Shown here: positions 32,415 to 41,775 of the stretch, piece after piece
How positions within the stretch are numbered: position 1 is the stretch's first letter
Layout: the number at the start of each line of letters is the position of its first letter
Virus record (IMG/VR): IMGVR_UViG_3300025652_000157
Location: 1 to 41,828 of that record
Source: a virus
Direction: 5' to 3' (one strand)
DNA length: 41,828 nt
Notes under the pieces: generated by a model
Told to the model about the DNA's origin: nothing
Database searches by the model: none
Seen by the model: only the letters and a program-made list of their open reading frames with translations
Translations under genes and position numbers: made by a program

Positions 32415-35350
32415 TACAACTCTCCCAAGCGGACGCGCAGAGTACTACCTTGGTAAACCTCTATTCTGCTGTCTGTAATAACAAGGCGGCTACCGGTTCC
32501 CGCGTCGATGTCGAGTGTTCCACGGAACGTAGCGTTGTTCATATCCATAGCCCCGGTCTTGTCGATCTTCCACCCAGCGGGGCCACCGACTTCGGTAGCG
32601 GCTTTGTAGCTCGCCGACTGAATAGTGTTACCGATATACGCGTTCGTAATGGCCGCGCCTGCGATGTACGTAGATATGTTAGCTGCGGTGACCTTATCTA
32701 GCGTGGCAAATTTACCCTGACTTGAGATCGACGCGGCCACGTTATCGCCGGTTTTATCCGCTATAACCTGCCAGTCAGCACCTGAGTAAACAGCCGGAGA
32801 CACCTTACTCGCTTTGGCCCGGTACAGCCCCGTGGCTGAACCGCGGTCCCAGAGGTCGCCTTCGTCGTAAGGAACGGTGGGGGTGGCTATGAAAACTCGA
32901 CGCTTGTTATCGGCTGTGTCCTTCGCGGTTGACGCAAGAGAGTACGCATCTATCGCTGCCTGATCAGTAAGGGCTTCCCAAGAGTACACACTGTTCTCGT
33001 ACTTGTACCGACTGAGTTTGTTAACAACCTTTTCATCAGCGTTAGTAGCCTGCCACCACATGTCACCGAGGTGCGTGGCCCGTACGTCCACATCGTTATC
33101 GGCGTCCAACCACGGAGTGGAAGGGTCAGCGGTCTGAAACCAAGACTCCATTTTGCCGTCAATCGCCCCCGCCAGCCCGCTAGCGAGGTGTGCTTCTGTG
33201 ATTTCATTTAACCCGGCAAGATCACCGGCGTCGGTTATGTATGAAAGGCTAATATCGCTAAACGCGGCCAAGCTGCCCAGCCCCTCGATGTTGGAAATGT
33301 TCAAAGGAGAGCCCGCTGACAGAATAACGTTTCCGTCCGCGTCCTTAATAGAAAGCCCGCGGGAGTTGATCATCGCAGCGCTAATCGAACCTGCTTCAAT
33401 CCGTGCAGCGGCTATAAAGCCCGCAGTAATTTTGCCTGCGTCTAGGCTGGCTATCTTGGCGTCATCAATCGCAGCGTTGCCAATCTTAGCGTTTGAGATA
33501 GTACCGTTCGCGATGAAGGCGTCCGTCATGTAAACGCCCGCTGGAACCTCCACACCGTTTATCTCGGTAGGAGTGGTGCGCACTATGAACGGGGATACGA
33601 GTTGCCCGCCGGCGTCCAAGTCTGGGGCAGCAATGTTAAAACTATCGGCCCGAACGGAAAACTCACTGGAGGGAACGCCGTTTACCACGGAGCTGGCAAG
33701 CCCGTAGCCACTGACGTAGCCGTTCAAGTCTGTTTTTACCGTGTACTGCGCAAACAAGTCGCCAGTCTGGGTGGCGCGTGTCCCGGACTCCGTCGCCAGC
33801 GCCACAGTGTTCTCTCCAGTGGTGCTTTGGAGGGTTGTAATCTGGCCAGCGGTGGTCTCGAAGGCGTCGGACCGTGCCTTGGATTCCTCTTGGATAGCCG
33901 AAGACAAGGTGCCTACAGCCCCGGTAAAGGACGACGCCAGGGTGGTTAGGGCAGAAGCGGTGGAACTTATATCAGTAGTGTGCGTTGTCAGCGTCTGGTT
34001 TATACCCGCGATGTTTGCGCCAGTGACGGCGTCTAGGGTCGTGATCTGCGTAGCGAGAGCCGAGTCTTCAGTAACGCGCGCAGTTTTTTCTGAGCGAATG
34101 GCAGCGAACGAGTCGGCGAATCCGTAGTCAATTGCTTCGATCCAGTCTTCGCCGTCATAACGGTACATACGGTTTGAGCGAATAGCATAGTCTTCTTCCA
34201 AGTAGTCTTCGGCCAAGGTCATAGCCGTGTTGATCCACATGTCCCCCAAGAGGAGTGGGCTCTCTGTAGTACCCGCAGGTTGCGTTTCTTGGTAAAACAC
34301 TCGAGTTTTGGTGTTCGTAAACGCCGTCAGTGTTTCAACACTTGTTGCTATGGCGCTGTCAGCGGTAGCTCGGGCCTCCCGCTCTGAGTGGATAAGTCCT
34401 TGGGCTAGAACGGTAACGTCTTCGCCTGTGTAGTCCCCACGCATCTGTGCGGCTAACGTGTTTGTCTCTGTAGCCCTCGACGCAACATCAGTTACTAGGG
34501 TGTCAATCTGGGTTGAGTGCGCTGCAACAGCGCCCCCTATGGTAGAGAACTGCCCAATCTCGTCCCACGTGACCGCAGAAGTTCCCGGCACCACGTTGGT
34601 CGAGTCCGCCAAAGCGACGTACAAAAACCCTTCATGTACAATCTGAGCGCCCGTCGTGTACGCCGTTGTAGAGGCCCACGTAGGAAGGTTAAGCAGTTCG
34701 CCCACTTGGCTTTGCACGGCGAGCAGGCGGTTTGCCACAGACCCCTGAAGGCTGGACGCCCCGTCGATCAGATCTATCCGTTCGCTAAGCGCCGTTGTCA
34801 ACGCGCTCTCGGAAAGTTGCCCAGTCAGAAGATCGAGTAGGTACACAGGGTCTTGCCCAGTTTCCCCCACAATTCCTTCCGTGGATTGATAAGTCCCCGC
34901 AGAGCCCGCGAAGTTAACGAAGCGTACCCAGTACCACCGTTTGCCACCTGCGCCGATGTTGTGCGCAAAGAATGTACCCGGAGCCATGCCCACGAGAACC
35001 GCTTGGCCAATTGAAGGGTTTTCTGGGGGCGTTGCGTCTTCCTGAGCCTCGGTCTGTGCGGCTGCCCAAATCTCTGCAAACGCATGTCCTTGGTAGGCCG
35101 GTTTGTCCCACGTCACCATAATGTTGGCGAGCGCCCCAGCCGCTTCGACGTTCTTCGGGCGGGTAGGCTGCCCAGACGGTAGAGCAGGACCGAGGATGTT
35201 TCCGTTGTAGCTTGCAATACCCGCAGCCACGAGCTGGCGCGTCGTCACTGCACCCTCAGCCGAATTGCCATCCAAGGACTCTCTTACCCGGTCAACGAAC
35301 GTACGTAGGTCGCGTGGTATTTGGCTCGTAACCGTTGGTATTTTACCCAT
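32414..35350 (-). CDS. Tail tip/fibre protein with fibronectin III and DUF1983 (J-like) regions
   Basis: 978 residues. I start at 35350 (MGKIPTVTSQIPRD), giving an 8-bp overlap with the upstream gene, instead of the longer frame to 35428. Residues about 65-160 form a fibronectin III-like domain (PTRPKNVEAAG ... WYWVRFVNFAG). A long helical, Thr/Ala-rich stalk with repeated TTLxS patterns follows (about 300-570). Then comes EFSVRADSFNIA and ISAAMINSRGLSIKDADG, the DUF1983 pattern known from the C-terminus of lambda gpJ-type host-specificity proteins. It probably forms the central fibre or receptor-contacting tip. Confidence 0.83.
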   Translation of the reverse strand: MGKIPTVTSQIPRDLRTFVDRVRESLDGNSAEGAVTTRQLVAAGIASYNGNILGPALPSGQPTRPKNVEAAGALANIMVTWDKPAYQGHAFAEIWAAAQTEAQEDATPPENPSIGQAVLVGMAPGTFFAHNIGAGGKRWYWVRFVNFAGSAGTYQSTEGIVGETGQDPVYLLDLLTGQLSESALTTALSERIDLIDGASSLQGSVANRLLAVQSQVGELLNLPTWASTTAYTTGAQIVHEGFLYVALADSTNVVPGTSAVTWDEIGQFSTIGGAVAAHSTQIDTLVTDVASRATETNTLAAQMRGDYTGEDVTVLAQGLIHSEREARATADSAIATSVETLTAFTNTKTRVFYQETQPAGTTESPLLLGDMWINTAMTLAEDYLEEDYAIRSNRMYRYDGEDWIEAIDYGFADSFAAIRSEKTARVTEDSALATQITTLDAVTGANIAGINQTLTTHTTDISSTASALTTLASSFTGAVGTLSSAIQEESKARSDAFETTAGQITTLQSTTGENTVALATESGTRATQTGDLFAQYTVKTDLNGYVSGYGLASSVVNGVPSSEFSVRADSFNIAAPDLDAGGQLVSPFIVRTTPTEINGVEVPAGVYMTDAFIANGTISNAKIGNAAIDDAKIASLDAGKITAGFIAAARIEAGSISAAMINSRGLSIKDADGNVILSAGSPLNISNIEGLGSLAAFSDISLSYITDAGDLAGLNEITEAHLASGLAGAIDGKMESWFQTADPSTPWLDADNDVDVRATHLGDMWWQATNADEKVVNKLSRYKYENSVYSWEALTDQAAIDAYSLASTAKDTADNKRRVFIATPTVPYDEGDLWDRGSATGLYRAKASKVSPAVYSGADWQVIADKTGDNVAASISSQGKFATLDKVTAANISTYIAGAAITNAYIGNTIQSASYKAATEVGGPAGWKIDKTGAMDMNNATFRGTLDIDAGTGSRLVITDSRIEVYQGSTLRVRLGEL

Positions 35351-37970
35351 CTCGTAGCTCCGCAGAAGAGTGCGCCATCGCAAGTGAAAACACTTCGTGG
35401 TCACCGTCAATTTGCATTTCCCAGTCACGCCCGACCTTAGCGGGAAGGCGGAAAGGGTTTCTCGACGTTACCGTCTGTGTATGTACGGTCGTGCCATCAG
35501 CGGTAAATACAACGCTCATCGGGTAGTTCTCAGCTTCGAGCTGCCCCCAAGCGAAGCTCATCGGCTTAGGCATTGTGAACTTCTTAGACTTCCACCGATA
35601 GGTTTTAGTAGCACCCGCTGCCCAGACGCGAACAGTGCGGTCCGCGTAAGCTAAAAACAGTTTGTCACCTATGAGATCGTGGTAGCCAGTCTCCGCATAG
35701 ATGTCGTGTAGGATAACGTTTTGGCTCTTCATATCATAGATAAAGCCGCCTTTTGTCGTGCCATTATCGTAGAACGCAATGTACTGGTTATCGTGCTGGT
35801 ACGCGTGGATCGACTCGGGCTTAAACAGCTCTTGCCACTGCTTGAACCCAAACATCTTCTCGGTGACGATCCGCGAGCCGCCCGGTGACAGCATCATCAA
35901 GCCGTCGGGAGAAGCGTAGTATACCGCGCCGCCATGGTTCACGATGCTGCGTTTGGAAACACAGGCTTGCTCAATGTCTGACTTCACAACGACCATACTG
36001 GCGGGGTGGGAGCCTTGGATGAAGTACGGCGTTCCCTTCGTCAGTACGGCGAGGGTTGTGTCCATGCGCCCAAGGCCGACCACTTTGTAGTCCAGTGTCT
36101 GGATGTAGTGTTCTGGCCAAGCGTGGGGTTTGTACGGTTCGCTAAAGTAAATATCACGATCTACAAACCCAGCCATCATGCCGTTGGGCAAGTTGATAAG
36201 GCCCTTCAGATCTTGTGGCGGTTCGGCGTATGTCGCAGAAGGTAACTCCTCACCAAGGTCTTCGGATATTACATCGTCTAGGAAGGTGTTGTTGGCGGCG
36301 ATGACCTCTTTCACGAAAAGGAATACGCCGTTCACGGAACGGTAGATGCGGCGGTGGGTGACAATGTACCCGGTTGGGACGTCGAGTAAACCACTGAGGG
36401 ATACTGTTTGCCCAAAGCTGACTTGTACGGTGGCGGACGCGGGAGCAGGAGCGGACTCAAACTGAAACGACGACTCATGATTGACCCAAGTCCACGTGTA
36501 AACGCGGGTCTCGGGAGTTTCGTCTTCGTCGCTGTAGCCCGTAGCGGTCAGCAGCGCGAGTGTTGGTACCATCGGGTAGTCGCCTACACGCAGAGAAATA
36601 GCGGTGCCTGTACCCGTGGCGTTTGTACTGACTACCGCGAAAGGTTCTAGAGCACCGTAGACGACAACCGAGCCGCCGTACGCTCCAAGCCCAATTAAAC
36701 CCGACACGGTAGGATTTGCGGCTACAGGCACGATCCGTTCTTCACCGCCGTTGACGGAAAACGCCAAGTACTGGTTTGCCGCAGCATCTGCGGTCGCCTG
36801 CGTAATAACAATTCGTGCCGGTGCCGGATCTTCCGAACCGTTCTCGGTAAAGGTAGCAAAGACTTCGCGGACTTCTGGGACTGTTACACCGTTTCCGTCT
36901 ACCGTTTCTGCCGTTGTGACAACGTACCGGTCGTACTGAATAAAACCTGTAGCGCCACCACCCTCAGTGCTGGGCTTAACAAGCACATTGGTTCCGTAAG
37001 CAGCCGCTGTTACCTTGTTTCCCGCGTTTGTGTTTATGAGCTGTGCCAACTCTGCGGCGGTCATAACTGCTGAAGCTACTGAAAACGCTTGGCCGCTCTC
37101 GGTCGTAATACCGATCAGGTGCCCGGTGCCGATAGAGCCAATTTCAGAGTCCTCGATAACAAGCCACGCATCGGTATCGGCTGACCCCGTGGCAGAAAGA
37201 TTTGGGTTGGCTGCGTAGGTAAACGTACCGTCAGTGTCTTTAGTCGTGCCCGTCTGGAACGTAGCTAGAACCGTTGCATCTGTACCCGTAGCGACGGTCG
37301 TTATCGTCACCGCCCCATCGACAGTGGCAGCCGTAGCGGTCGCAGTACCAGCGGCGTCTACCATTGCTGCATTTATATTCTCCGCCAAGGAGGTCGCACT
37401 AACGGGACTGGTCACAGTTACCGCCGTGTAGTGTGCGTCTTCCGAGGGGGTGTTAATCAAGCTGAACTTTAGCCCGCTTGTCGAGGTTATCTGCGAAACG
37501 TGTGTAGGGCTTAAACGCAGCACCGCTGGATGCGCTTCGGGGACAAATGTATTTCCACTCGCAGTACATTCGGTGGCCGGCTGAGGCAGTCCTAACGGTC
37601 GAGACGCTGTGGGGTAATCACCCGTTGCCAGTGCTAGGGAGTTATAAGTAGCCTTTGGGCCACCCGAACCTGTAAAGAATGTCCATTCGGACGCATCTCC
37701 AGCTACTTGGCTGCGGCAAACGTCAACGTCTTTTGGCCAATGGAACCAGTACTGGGTCTCGGATTCTGTGTCCTGACCGTACTTGTAGATAGTCTTCGGT
37801 ACTGTAGTTTTGGACAGCGTGAGTACGGAAGCGCCCGGAGCGGCGAGCGGTTGAAGGCTCCCGTTCCACATGGGGCAGTTCAGGGCAATCTGCGCTTGGC
37901 TGTCCTTCAGGTACCGAGGAGGTACTTGCGGAGAAATGCCCCCGAAAGATGATATTTTAAGAACAGCCAT
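35343..37970 (-). CDS. Tail nozzle-like protein (T7 gp12-like, tail tubular B)
   Basis: This 875-residue protein has an N-terminus (FGGISPQVPPRYLKDSQAQ, ALNCPMWNGSLQPL) with the pattern typical of podovirus tail tubular protein B: F-x-G-x-x-P...P-R...A-Q-x-A-x-N...G-x-L-x-P. The rest is beta-rich with many Thr and Val repeats, plus YFSEPYKPHAWPEHY and QGSHPASM segments that are frequent in nozzle proteins. It would form the hexameric distal tail tube. Siphovirus relatives with this motif are not excluded, so the fold assignment is moderate. Confidence 0.65.
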   Translation of the reverse strand: MAVLKISSFGGISPQVPPRYLKDSQAQIALNCPMWNGSLQPLAAPGASVLTLSKTTVPKTIYKYGQDTESETQYWFHWPKDVDVCRSQVAGDASEWTFFTGSGGPKATYNSLALATGDYPTASRPLGLPQPATECTASGNTFVPEAHPAVLRLSPTHVSQITSTSGLKFSLINTPSEDAHYTAVTVTSPVSATSLAENINAAMVDAAGTATATAATVDGAVTITTVATGTDATVLATFQTGTTKDTDGTFTYAANPNLSATGSADTDAWLVIEDSEIGSIGTGHLIGITTESGQAFSVASAVMTAAELAQLINTNAGNKVTAAAYGTNVLVKPSTEGGGATGFIQYDRYVVTTAETVDGNGVTVPEVREVFATFTENGSEDPAPARIVITQATADAAANQYLAFSVNGGEERIVPVAANPTVSGLIGLGAYGGSVVVYGALEPFAVVSTNATGTGTAISLRVGDYPMVPTLALLTATGYSDEDETPETRVYTWTWVNHESSFQFESAPAPASATVQVSFGQTVSLSGLLDVPTGYIVTHRRIYRSVNGVFLFVKEVIAANNTFLDDVISEDLGEELPSATYAEPPQDLKGLINLPNGMMAGFVDRDIYFSEPYKPHAWPEHYIQTLDYKVVGLGRMDTTLAVLTKGTPYFIQGSHPASMVVVKSDIEQACVSKRSIVNHGGAVYYASPDGLMMLSPGGSRIVTEKMFGFKQWQELFKPESIHAYQHDNQYIAFYDNGTTKGGFIYDMKSQNVILHDIYAETGYHDLIGDKLFLAYADRTVRVWAAGATKTYRWKSKKFTMPKPMSFAWGQLEAENYPMSVVFTADGTTVHTQTVTSRNPFRLPAKVGRDWEMQIDGDHEVFSLAMAHSSAELRDG

Positions 37971-37989
37971 TTGTTAACTCCTAAGCAGA

Positions 37990-38838
37990 TCAGGCCAACA
38001 TTGCGGCGTAGGTTTTTGGACCTACAATACCGTCGGGCGTTAGATTATTTTTGCCCTGCCAACGCTTCACTGCACCTTCGGTCACTTTCCCAAAGATACC
38101 ATCTGCGTCTTGGCCTAGCGCGTGTTGGACTTTTTTAACATCGTCGCCGCGAGAACCTACTTTAAGTAGGATCGGCGTGGCCTTGGTCTCAGCCCAGTCG
38201 TTCATTATTTCAAGCGCTCGGTGGTAGTGGTGCGTACGGTCTTCTAGACCGTTATACCCGCCGTTTATGCGCTTCGTAGCGCCCCGGACATCTTGCTGAT
38301 CCGCGTACACATTAAGGTTGTTGCGTTGCCAGAACCAACAAGCGCTTTCGAGCGCGCCCGTCTTTGTCTGGAGGTACGCCAACGTGTCATCGAGTGACTT
38401 CCCAATACTAGCAGCAAACGCCGCGTGGTTAGCTTTTCCAGTAAGCTGGATCACGCCAAGCCCCCGGTGCTTCCACCCATCGCCGGAGCTAGAGTCGCCG
38501 TTGCCCATACGGTTAGCGTACACGACATTAGCAATGTGCTCAGGCAGGCGGTGAAACTCGTTTGCGTCTCTACCAGCGCGCCTAAAGTACTTAGGGAAAA
38601 CGGCGTTTAACCCCTTGGCGCTATAGTTGAGGTTCTCTTCTAAAACTTTGAAGTTGAGACTTTCGTGCCCACACTGCGCAAAGAACATGCCAATGCGTTC
38701 GGGGGTGTCTATCCCATACTTCGGGAGCAATGCTTGCACGGGGTCGACCCAAGAGGGCCAGTCGTCGTTACCCTTCAACAAGCGCTCAAGGTGTTTCACA
38801 GTTAGTTTGAGGCCAATACCCAGCAGCAACTGCAACAT
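37990..38838 (-). CDS. Endolysin: GH19 chitinase-like domain plus peptidoglycan-binding domain
   Basis: 282 residues. The catalytic part (about 35-205) follows the glycoside hydrolase 19 lysozyme layout: AQCGHESLNF with catalytic E59, ENLNYSAKGL, WKHRGLGVIQLTGKANH and RINGGYNGLEDR. The C-terminus (213-282: LLKVGSRGDDVKKVQHAL ... DGIVGPKTYAAMLA) is a peptidoglycan_binding_1 domain. It cuts the glycan backbone of host peptidoglycan at lysis. No clear signal peptide: the N-terminus (MLQLLLGIGLKL) is hydrophobic but short, so release probably depends on the holin-like proteins encoded upstream. Confidence 0.92.
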   Translation of the reverse strand: MLQLLLGIGLKLTVKHLERLLKGNDDWPSWVDPVQALLPKYGIDTPERIGMFFAQCGHESLNFKVLEENLNYSAKGLNAVFPKYFRRAGRDANEFHRLPEHIANVVYANRMGNGDSSSGDGWKHRGLGVIQLTGKANHAAFAASIGKSLDDTLAYLQTKTGALESACWFWQRNNLNVYADQQDVRGATKRINGGYNGLEDRTHHYHRALEIMNDWAETKATPILLKVGSRGDDVKKVQHALGQDADGIFGKVTEGAVKRWQGKNNLTPDGIVGPKTYAAMLA

Positions 38839-38869
38839 CAGTTTTTACCCATCTCGTACTCTCCCGCAG

Positions 38870-38977
38870 TCATTTCTTTTTACTCTTACCTAGGCAGCGC
38901 TTTGCAGCTTTACACTTCGCAGGGCTGCTACAGCCTTTGCAGGGTTTGAACGCGGTGGTGGTGGCGTATTTAGGCAT
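38870..38977 (-). CDS. 35-residue basic Cys-rich protein
   Basis: The start ATG shares a base with the stop of the preceding gene (TAATG), with GGAGAAA upstream. The product contains PCKGCSSPAKCKAAKRC, four Cys in 16 residues, and ends in a Lys-rich tail. It could bind a metal or form disulphides. I recall similar tiny proteins in marine phages next to lysis genes. Function unknown. Confidence 0.72.
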   Translation of the reverse strand: MPKYATTTAFKPCKGCSSPAKCKAAKRCLGKSKKK

Positions 38978-39270
38978 TACCATTTCTCCTTGTCGGCCCA
39001 GTAGGCCGCTGACATTTTACCTTTGGATATGTTCTTTCCGTGCCGCGCTTTAAACGAAGCACGTTTCTTCTTCATAGCGTCGGACTCGCCCGACTTGGGC
39101 TTGCCAGCGGTACTAGCGCCTTGCTCTCCAAACCGGATCGTTTTCACCTCGTCGCCTTGTTTTGCCACAACAACGTGTGACTTTGTGGCGTGGCTTGGTG
39201 TACGTTTCGGTTTGTTGAACCCAGACACTCCTGCTCGGGCCAGCCGTGGGTCTTTTTTACTTTCCGCCAT
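38977..39270 (-). CDS. Small basic protein, DUF6321-like
   Basis: 97 residues, very basic. The C-terminal segment (DAMKKKRASFKARHGKN, ISKGKMSAAYWADKEKW) matches from memory the DUF6321-type proteins common in aquatic phages. No membrane segment or enzyme motif. AGGAGG lies before the start. It is coupled to the Cys-rich gene at its 3' end. Likely a nucleic-acid-binding or virion-associated protein; not demonstrated. Confidence 0.75.
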   Translation of the reverse strand: MAESKKDPRLARAGVSGFNKPKRTPSHATKSHVVVAKQGDEVKTIRFGEQGASTAGKPKSGESDAMKKKRASFKARHGKNISKGKMSAAYWADKEKW

Positions 39271-39298
39271 GGTACCTCCTAGTCAGTTAATGGGTTAG

Positions 39299-39460
39299 CT
39301 ACTTGTCTCGATTGTTGTACAGTTCGTAGAGAACTTTGACCTTTTCCTTCAAAGTCTCGATGTCGGCGTAACTTTTGGCTAACCAAAAAATTAACCCCAC
39401 AAAGCCCACAGCAAGGGGCCAGATAGCAGGGATAATTTCCAGTAAACCAACACCGTTCAT
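39299..39460 (-). CDS. 53-residue single-TM protein of the lysis cassette
   Basis: The start is coupled to the upstream stop by TAATG. Residues about 5-28 (GLLEIIPAIWPLAVGFVGLIFW) form one transmembrane helix. The rest (DIETLKEKVKVLYELYNN) is a charged amphipathic helix. One TM followed by a short coiled coil fits a holin, antiholin or spanin-like role together with the 77-residue neighbour. Assignment is by topology and position only. Confidence 0.72.
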   Translation of the reverse strand: MNGVGLLEIIPAIWPLAVGFVGLIFWLAKSYADIETLKEKVKVLYELYNNRDK

Positions 39461-39693
39461 TACTGTGCCATGAGACGGTCTAGCTTCTCGTCCAGTCTTT
39501 GCAGGCGGTCGATTACGCGGTTGATGTCGTTATGGACTTCGGCTTTGGTTACATACTCTTTGGCAATCTCTTCTCGAGTGCGGTTGAGCAGGATCTGGAC
39601 GCGCTGGAGTTCGGTAACGTAGTTACGAAGGACAAACCCCAAAACTCCGATAACGGCAGTTAAACCGCTACTCCACAGCATTTCCATATTCAC
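39460..39693 (-). CDS. 77-residue TM plus coiled-coil protein, holin/spanin-like
   Basis: The N-terminal helix (LWSSGLTAVIGVLGFVLRNYV, residues about 5-25) could span the membrane. It is followed by a long coiled coil (VQILLNRTREEIAKEYV ... VIDRLQRLDEKLDRLMAQ). This topology is common in phage lysis regions among holin-associated or spanin-like proteins. It is translationally coupled to the next 53-residue membrane protein. No Cys lipobox is seen. Confidence 0.72.
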   Translation of the reverse strand: MNMEMLWSSGLTAVIGVLGFVLRNYVTELQRVQILLNRTREEIAKEYVTKAEVHNDINRVIDRLQRLDEKLDRLMAQ

Positions 39694-39813
39694 CTACCTA
39701 ATTCCGTTCGTTGTTTGGCATGGTTCTCACTGTACCTGTCAACGTGTTAACAAGTAAAGTGGGGGTTCAGGTTACCACGTAAAAGTGGCCATTACTTCTT
39801 CGCAAAGTGGCCA
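39694..39813. promoter_or_regulatory. Intergenic region in the lysis cassette with shared motifs
   Basis: This 120-bp gap has no gene. On the plus strand it holds TGTACCTGT (39731-39739), which also occurs at 7212-7220 and, inverted, at 18861-18869. It also holds TGTTAACAAGTAAA (39745-39758), identical to 11250-11263. On the minus strand TTGACA (39742-39737) is promoter-like, but no matching -10 is visible at 17 bp. Confidence 0.4.
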
Positions 39814-39825
39814 TTACTTCTTCGC
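39782..39825. repeat. 22-bp perfect tandem duplication at the end of the holin-like gene
   Basis: Two identical 22-bp units (39782-39803, 39804-39825) are head to tail. The right copy contains the last codons and stop of the 53-residue gene at 39814-39975. The left copy repeats them outside the gene. Perfect identity implies a recent event. Confidence 0.95.
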
Positions 39826-39975
39826 CTTGTTGTTAAGGAAAGCAAAGGTCTCCATGATTTTGTAGACTTTAGCCACGAAGGCGTCGTCTTTCGGCGTGTC
39901 GGTGTAGTTGGCGATGATCGAACAGACCGTCACTACGGACGTGGCCAGTACGTAGAATGTTGATAAAGGTTCCAT
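39814..39975 (-). CDS. 53-residue holin-like membrane protein
   Basis: The start follows a minus-strand AGGAGACACG leader. Residues about 5-22 (STFYVLATSVVTVCSIIA) form one hydrophobic helix. TDTPKDDAFVAKVYKIMETFAF follows, split as TDTPKDDAFVAK and VYKIMETFAF, a pattern I recall in small phage proteins encoded near lysis genes. One TM with a charged helical tail fits a T7 gp17.5-type (class II-like) holin or an accessory. First gene of the lysis cassette. Confidence 0.72.
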   Translation of the reverse strand: MEPLSTFYVLATSVVTVCSIIANYTDTPKDDAFVAKVYKIMETFAFLNNKAKK

Positions 39976-40032
39976 ATCGTGTCTCCTAGTTAAGGTTTAG
40001 TGGATAACGGCTGCAACCGTAGGGGTAGCATT

Positions 40033-40761
40033 TTACTCGTCACCCGTTGATTCATTATACAGCGAAATTACGTCTGCGGGGGTAGCGTCCACTGTTGCTT
40101 GCGCTTCAGCTCGTTCCGCAACATCTGCAACGATGAGCGGGTTGGTTACCGTCTCGGTAGTAGGCTTAGCTTCTGGGTCGTTAGGGTCGTAAGTAGTGAC
40201 CTCAACTGTAGCCTCTAAAGGCTCAACGGCTGCAACAACTACAACATCAGCCATCACATCGTCCATCTCGAAAGTTTCTTCATTATAGATCTTCTCGCCC
40301 GTTGCTTGGCTTTCGATTACTTCTTCGCGACCTACGGACAAGATGTACTGAGACAAACGTGCCTTGGCAGTTGCGTATGCGTAGGTTTGCTGACTGAAGA
40401 GCTTAGCAGCGGCAGCATCAAGTACATCCTGCGGGACATCACCAATAGTCGTTCCACCGGTAATAGTCTTAGGAAAGCGTGTTTTAACGTCTTCTACATG
40501 GGCTGCCTGTGTTCCGTCAGCGACCATACCAAGCTGTTCACCTGTGGAAGCGTAACCGTCTGCCCCTGTGCGAAGCGCAACGTAATCCGGCTCAACAACG
40601 TCCGGGCCTTCTGGTAGGTTCCCAGCGTTAATCCAGTCTAGGATCATCTGGTAATGACGATTAGCTGGGTCGTTAGGTACTGACATATTGCCGTTGACTA
40701 ACCAGTTAGACCCTTCCGTCTTGCAGGAGGTTATCCATGCTGTGTTACTTTCGATATTCAT
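40033..40761 (-). CDS. Tail fibre-associated protein, unknown
   Basis: 242 residues, encoded directly after the receptor-binding protein. The segments NRHYQMILDWINAGNLPEGP and YASTGEQLGMVADGT ... VKTRFPK follow patterns found in tail-fibre assembly or fibre-tip proteins. The C-terminal 80 residues are acidic with many Thr, Val and Glu. No signal peptide or enzyme motif. It may be a fibre chaperone or a minor fibre component; chosen because of the shared motifs and adjacency. Confidence 0.72.
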   Translation of the reverse strand: MNIESNTAWITSCKTEGSNWLVNGNMSVPNDPANRHYQMILDWINAGNLPEGPDVVEPDYVALRTGADGYASTGEQLGMVADGTQAAHVEDVKTRFPKTITGGTTIGDVPQDVLDAAAAKLFSQQTYAYATAKARLSQYILSVGREEVIESQATGEKIYNEETFEMDDVMADVVVVAAVEPLEATVEVTTYDPNDPEAKPTTETVTNPLIVADVAERAEAQATVDATPADVISLYNESTGDE

Positions 40762-40773
40762 GTAATTCCCCTG

Positions 40774-41772
40774 TTAGAGTTCTGCGTCTGCGACCCAAGA
40801 AAAATAATAATAACCGTTTTGCGAGGCTGAACTAGCCTGCAACCGTAGTTGGTACGAATCCGTGAAACCTTGGTGATTAGGGAAAAGTGACCAGCCAGAA
40901 GCTACGCCAACAGTATGGGAAAAGGTCACTGGCGATCTCTTGGTAAACTTATAGTTCACATAAGCAGTTGACCAAGCACCTGCGGTATACGACTGCTCTC
41001 TAAAATTTAAATTACCTGTTTCATAATACCGCTGACACAAAGCCAGCTCTTCGCCGTATGATCTGTGCTCGAAGGGGGTGGCTACTGAGCCTAGTTCTAG
41101 TTGTACTTGAGCAATCTCAAACCAATCTCCGCTACTCATTGAGCCACCCGCAGCCCAAATCTCAGCTAAGCCATGTGCGTGCGTGTTAGCATCAGACAAT
41201 GCTACGGTCCTAGAATGATACGTCCAAGACGTGGTGGCCTCGTAGATAAACCCGCTAGTTTGGCCTAATGTGTAGTATGAACCTCCTCCGCTATACCTTG
41301 AGTTGGCTACATTATTTACACGGGCTCCCATCATAATTCCGGGCTTACTAGTACGCATCCACCAGCTTATAGTTACGGTTTGCCCACGAAGAATCTTTCC
41401 AGCGTCCTCCATAATCCAGTTGAAATTAGGACAAGCATTACTGCTAGTATCCGCCGTGTAGCGCAAGGCCGAAACTTCCTGACCGCTTGGTAGCACTACA
41501 GACTGCTGAGCATATGTCCCACCGTAGTAAGTGGTCATGTGGTCTGGGCCAGTGTTTGAATAGGAATTGCTTTTAGTTTGGGTTGTTCCCTTTTGCCATA
41601 CCTGTACGGAACCATTAATCAGCAGGTTCTTACGACCCGCACCAATCAGGTTAAACTGCTCCTGTGGTGTCTCAGCCGCAAGCATCGCATTACCTGCGAT
41701 ACCACTTGGCTTGTTCAGCTCGTCTAGCGTACCTCTAATATCAATAGAGGGTCTTGAGACTTTAACTGTCAT
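40774..41772 (-). CDS. Receptor-binding tail fibre protein, carbohydrate-binding-like
   Basis: This 332-residue protein has an N-terminal connector (RGTLDELNKPSGIAGNAML). From about residue 47 it has a CBM-like beta-sandwich layout: KNLLINGSVQVWQKGT, ISWWMRTSKPG, then GDWFEIAQVQLELGS and ATPFEHRSYGEELALCQRYYE. That F-E-x-R-x-Y-G-E-E-L-x-L-C-Q-R-Y-Y ending is frequent in phage tail fibre proteins. The C-terminal 90 residues are probably the host-contact part. It likely binds host surface glycans. GAGGAA precedes the start. Confidence 0.8.
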   Translation of the reverse strand: MTVKVSRPSIDIRGTLDELNKPSGIAGNAMLAAETPQEQFNLIGAGRKNLLINGSVQVWQKGTTQTKSNSYSNTGPDHMTTYYGGTYAQQSVVLPSGQEVSALRYTADTSSNACPNFNWIMEDAGKILRGQTVTISWWMRTSKPGIMMGARVNNVANSRYSGGGSYYTLGQTSGFIYEATTSWTYHSRTVALSDANTHAHGLAEIWAAGGSMSSGDWFEIAQVQLELGSVATPFEHRSYGEELALCQRYYETGNLNFREQSYTAGAWSTAYVNYKFTKRSPVTFSHTVGVASGWSLFPNHQGFTDSYQLRLQASSASQNGYYYFSWVADAEL

Positions 41773-41775
41773 GTT

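Noticed and set aside
39782-39825. Possible CRISPR-like repeat
   Set aside because: Only two directly abutting copies with no spacer; a simple tandem duplication.
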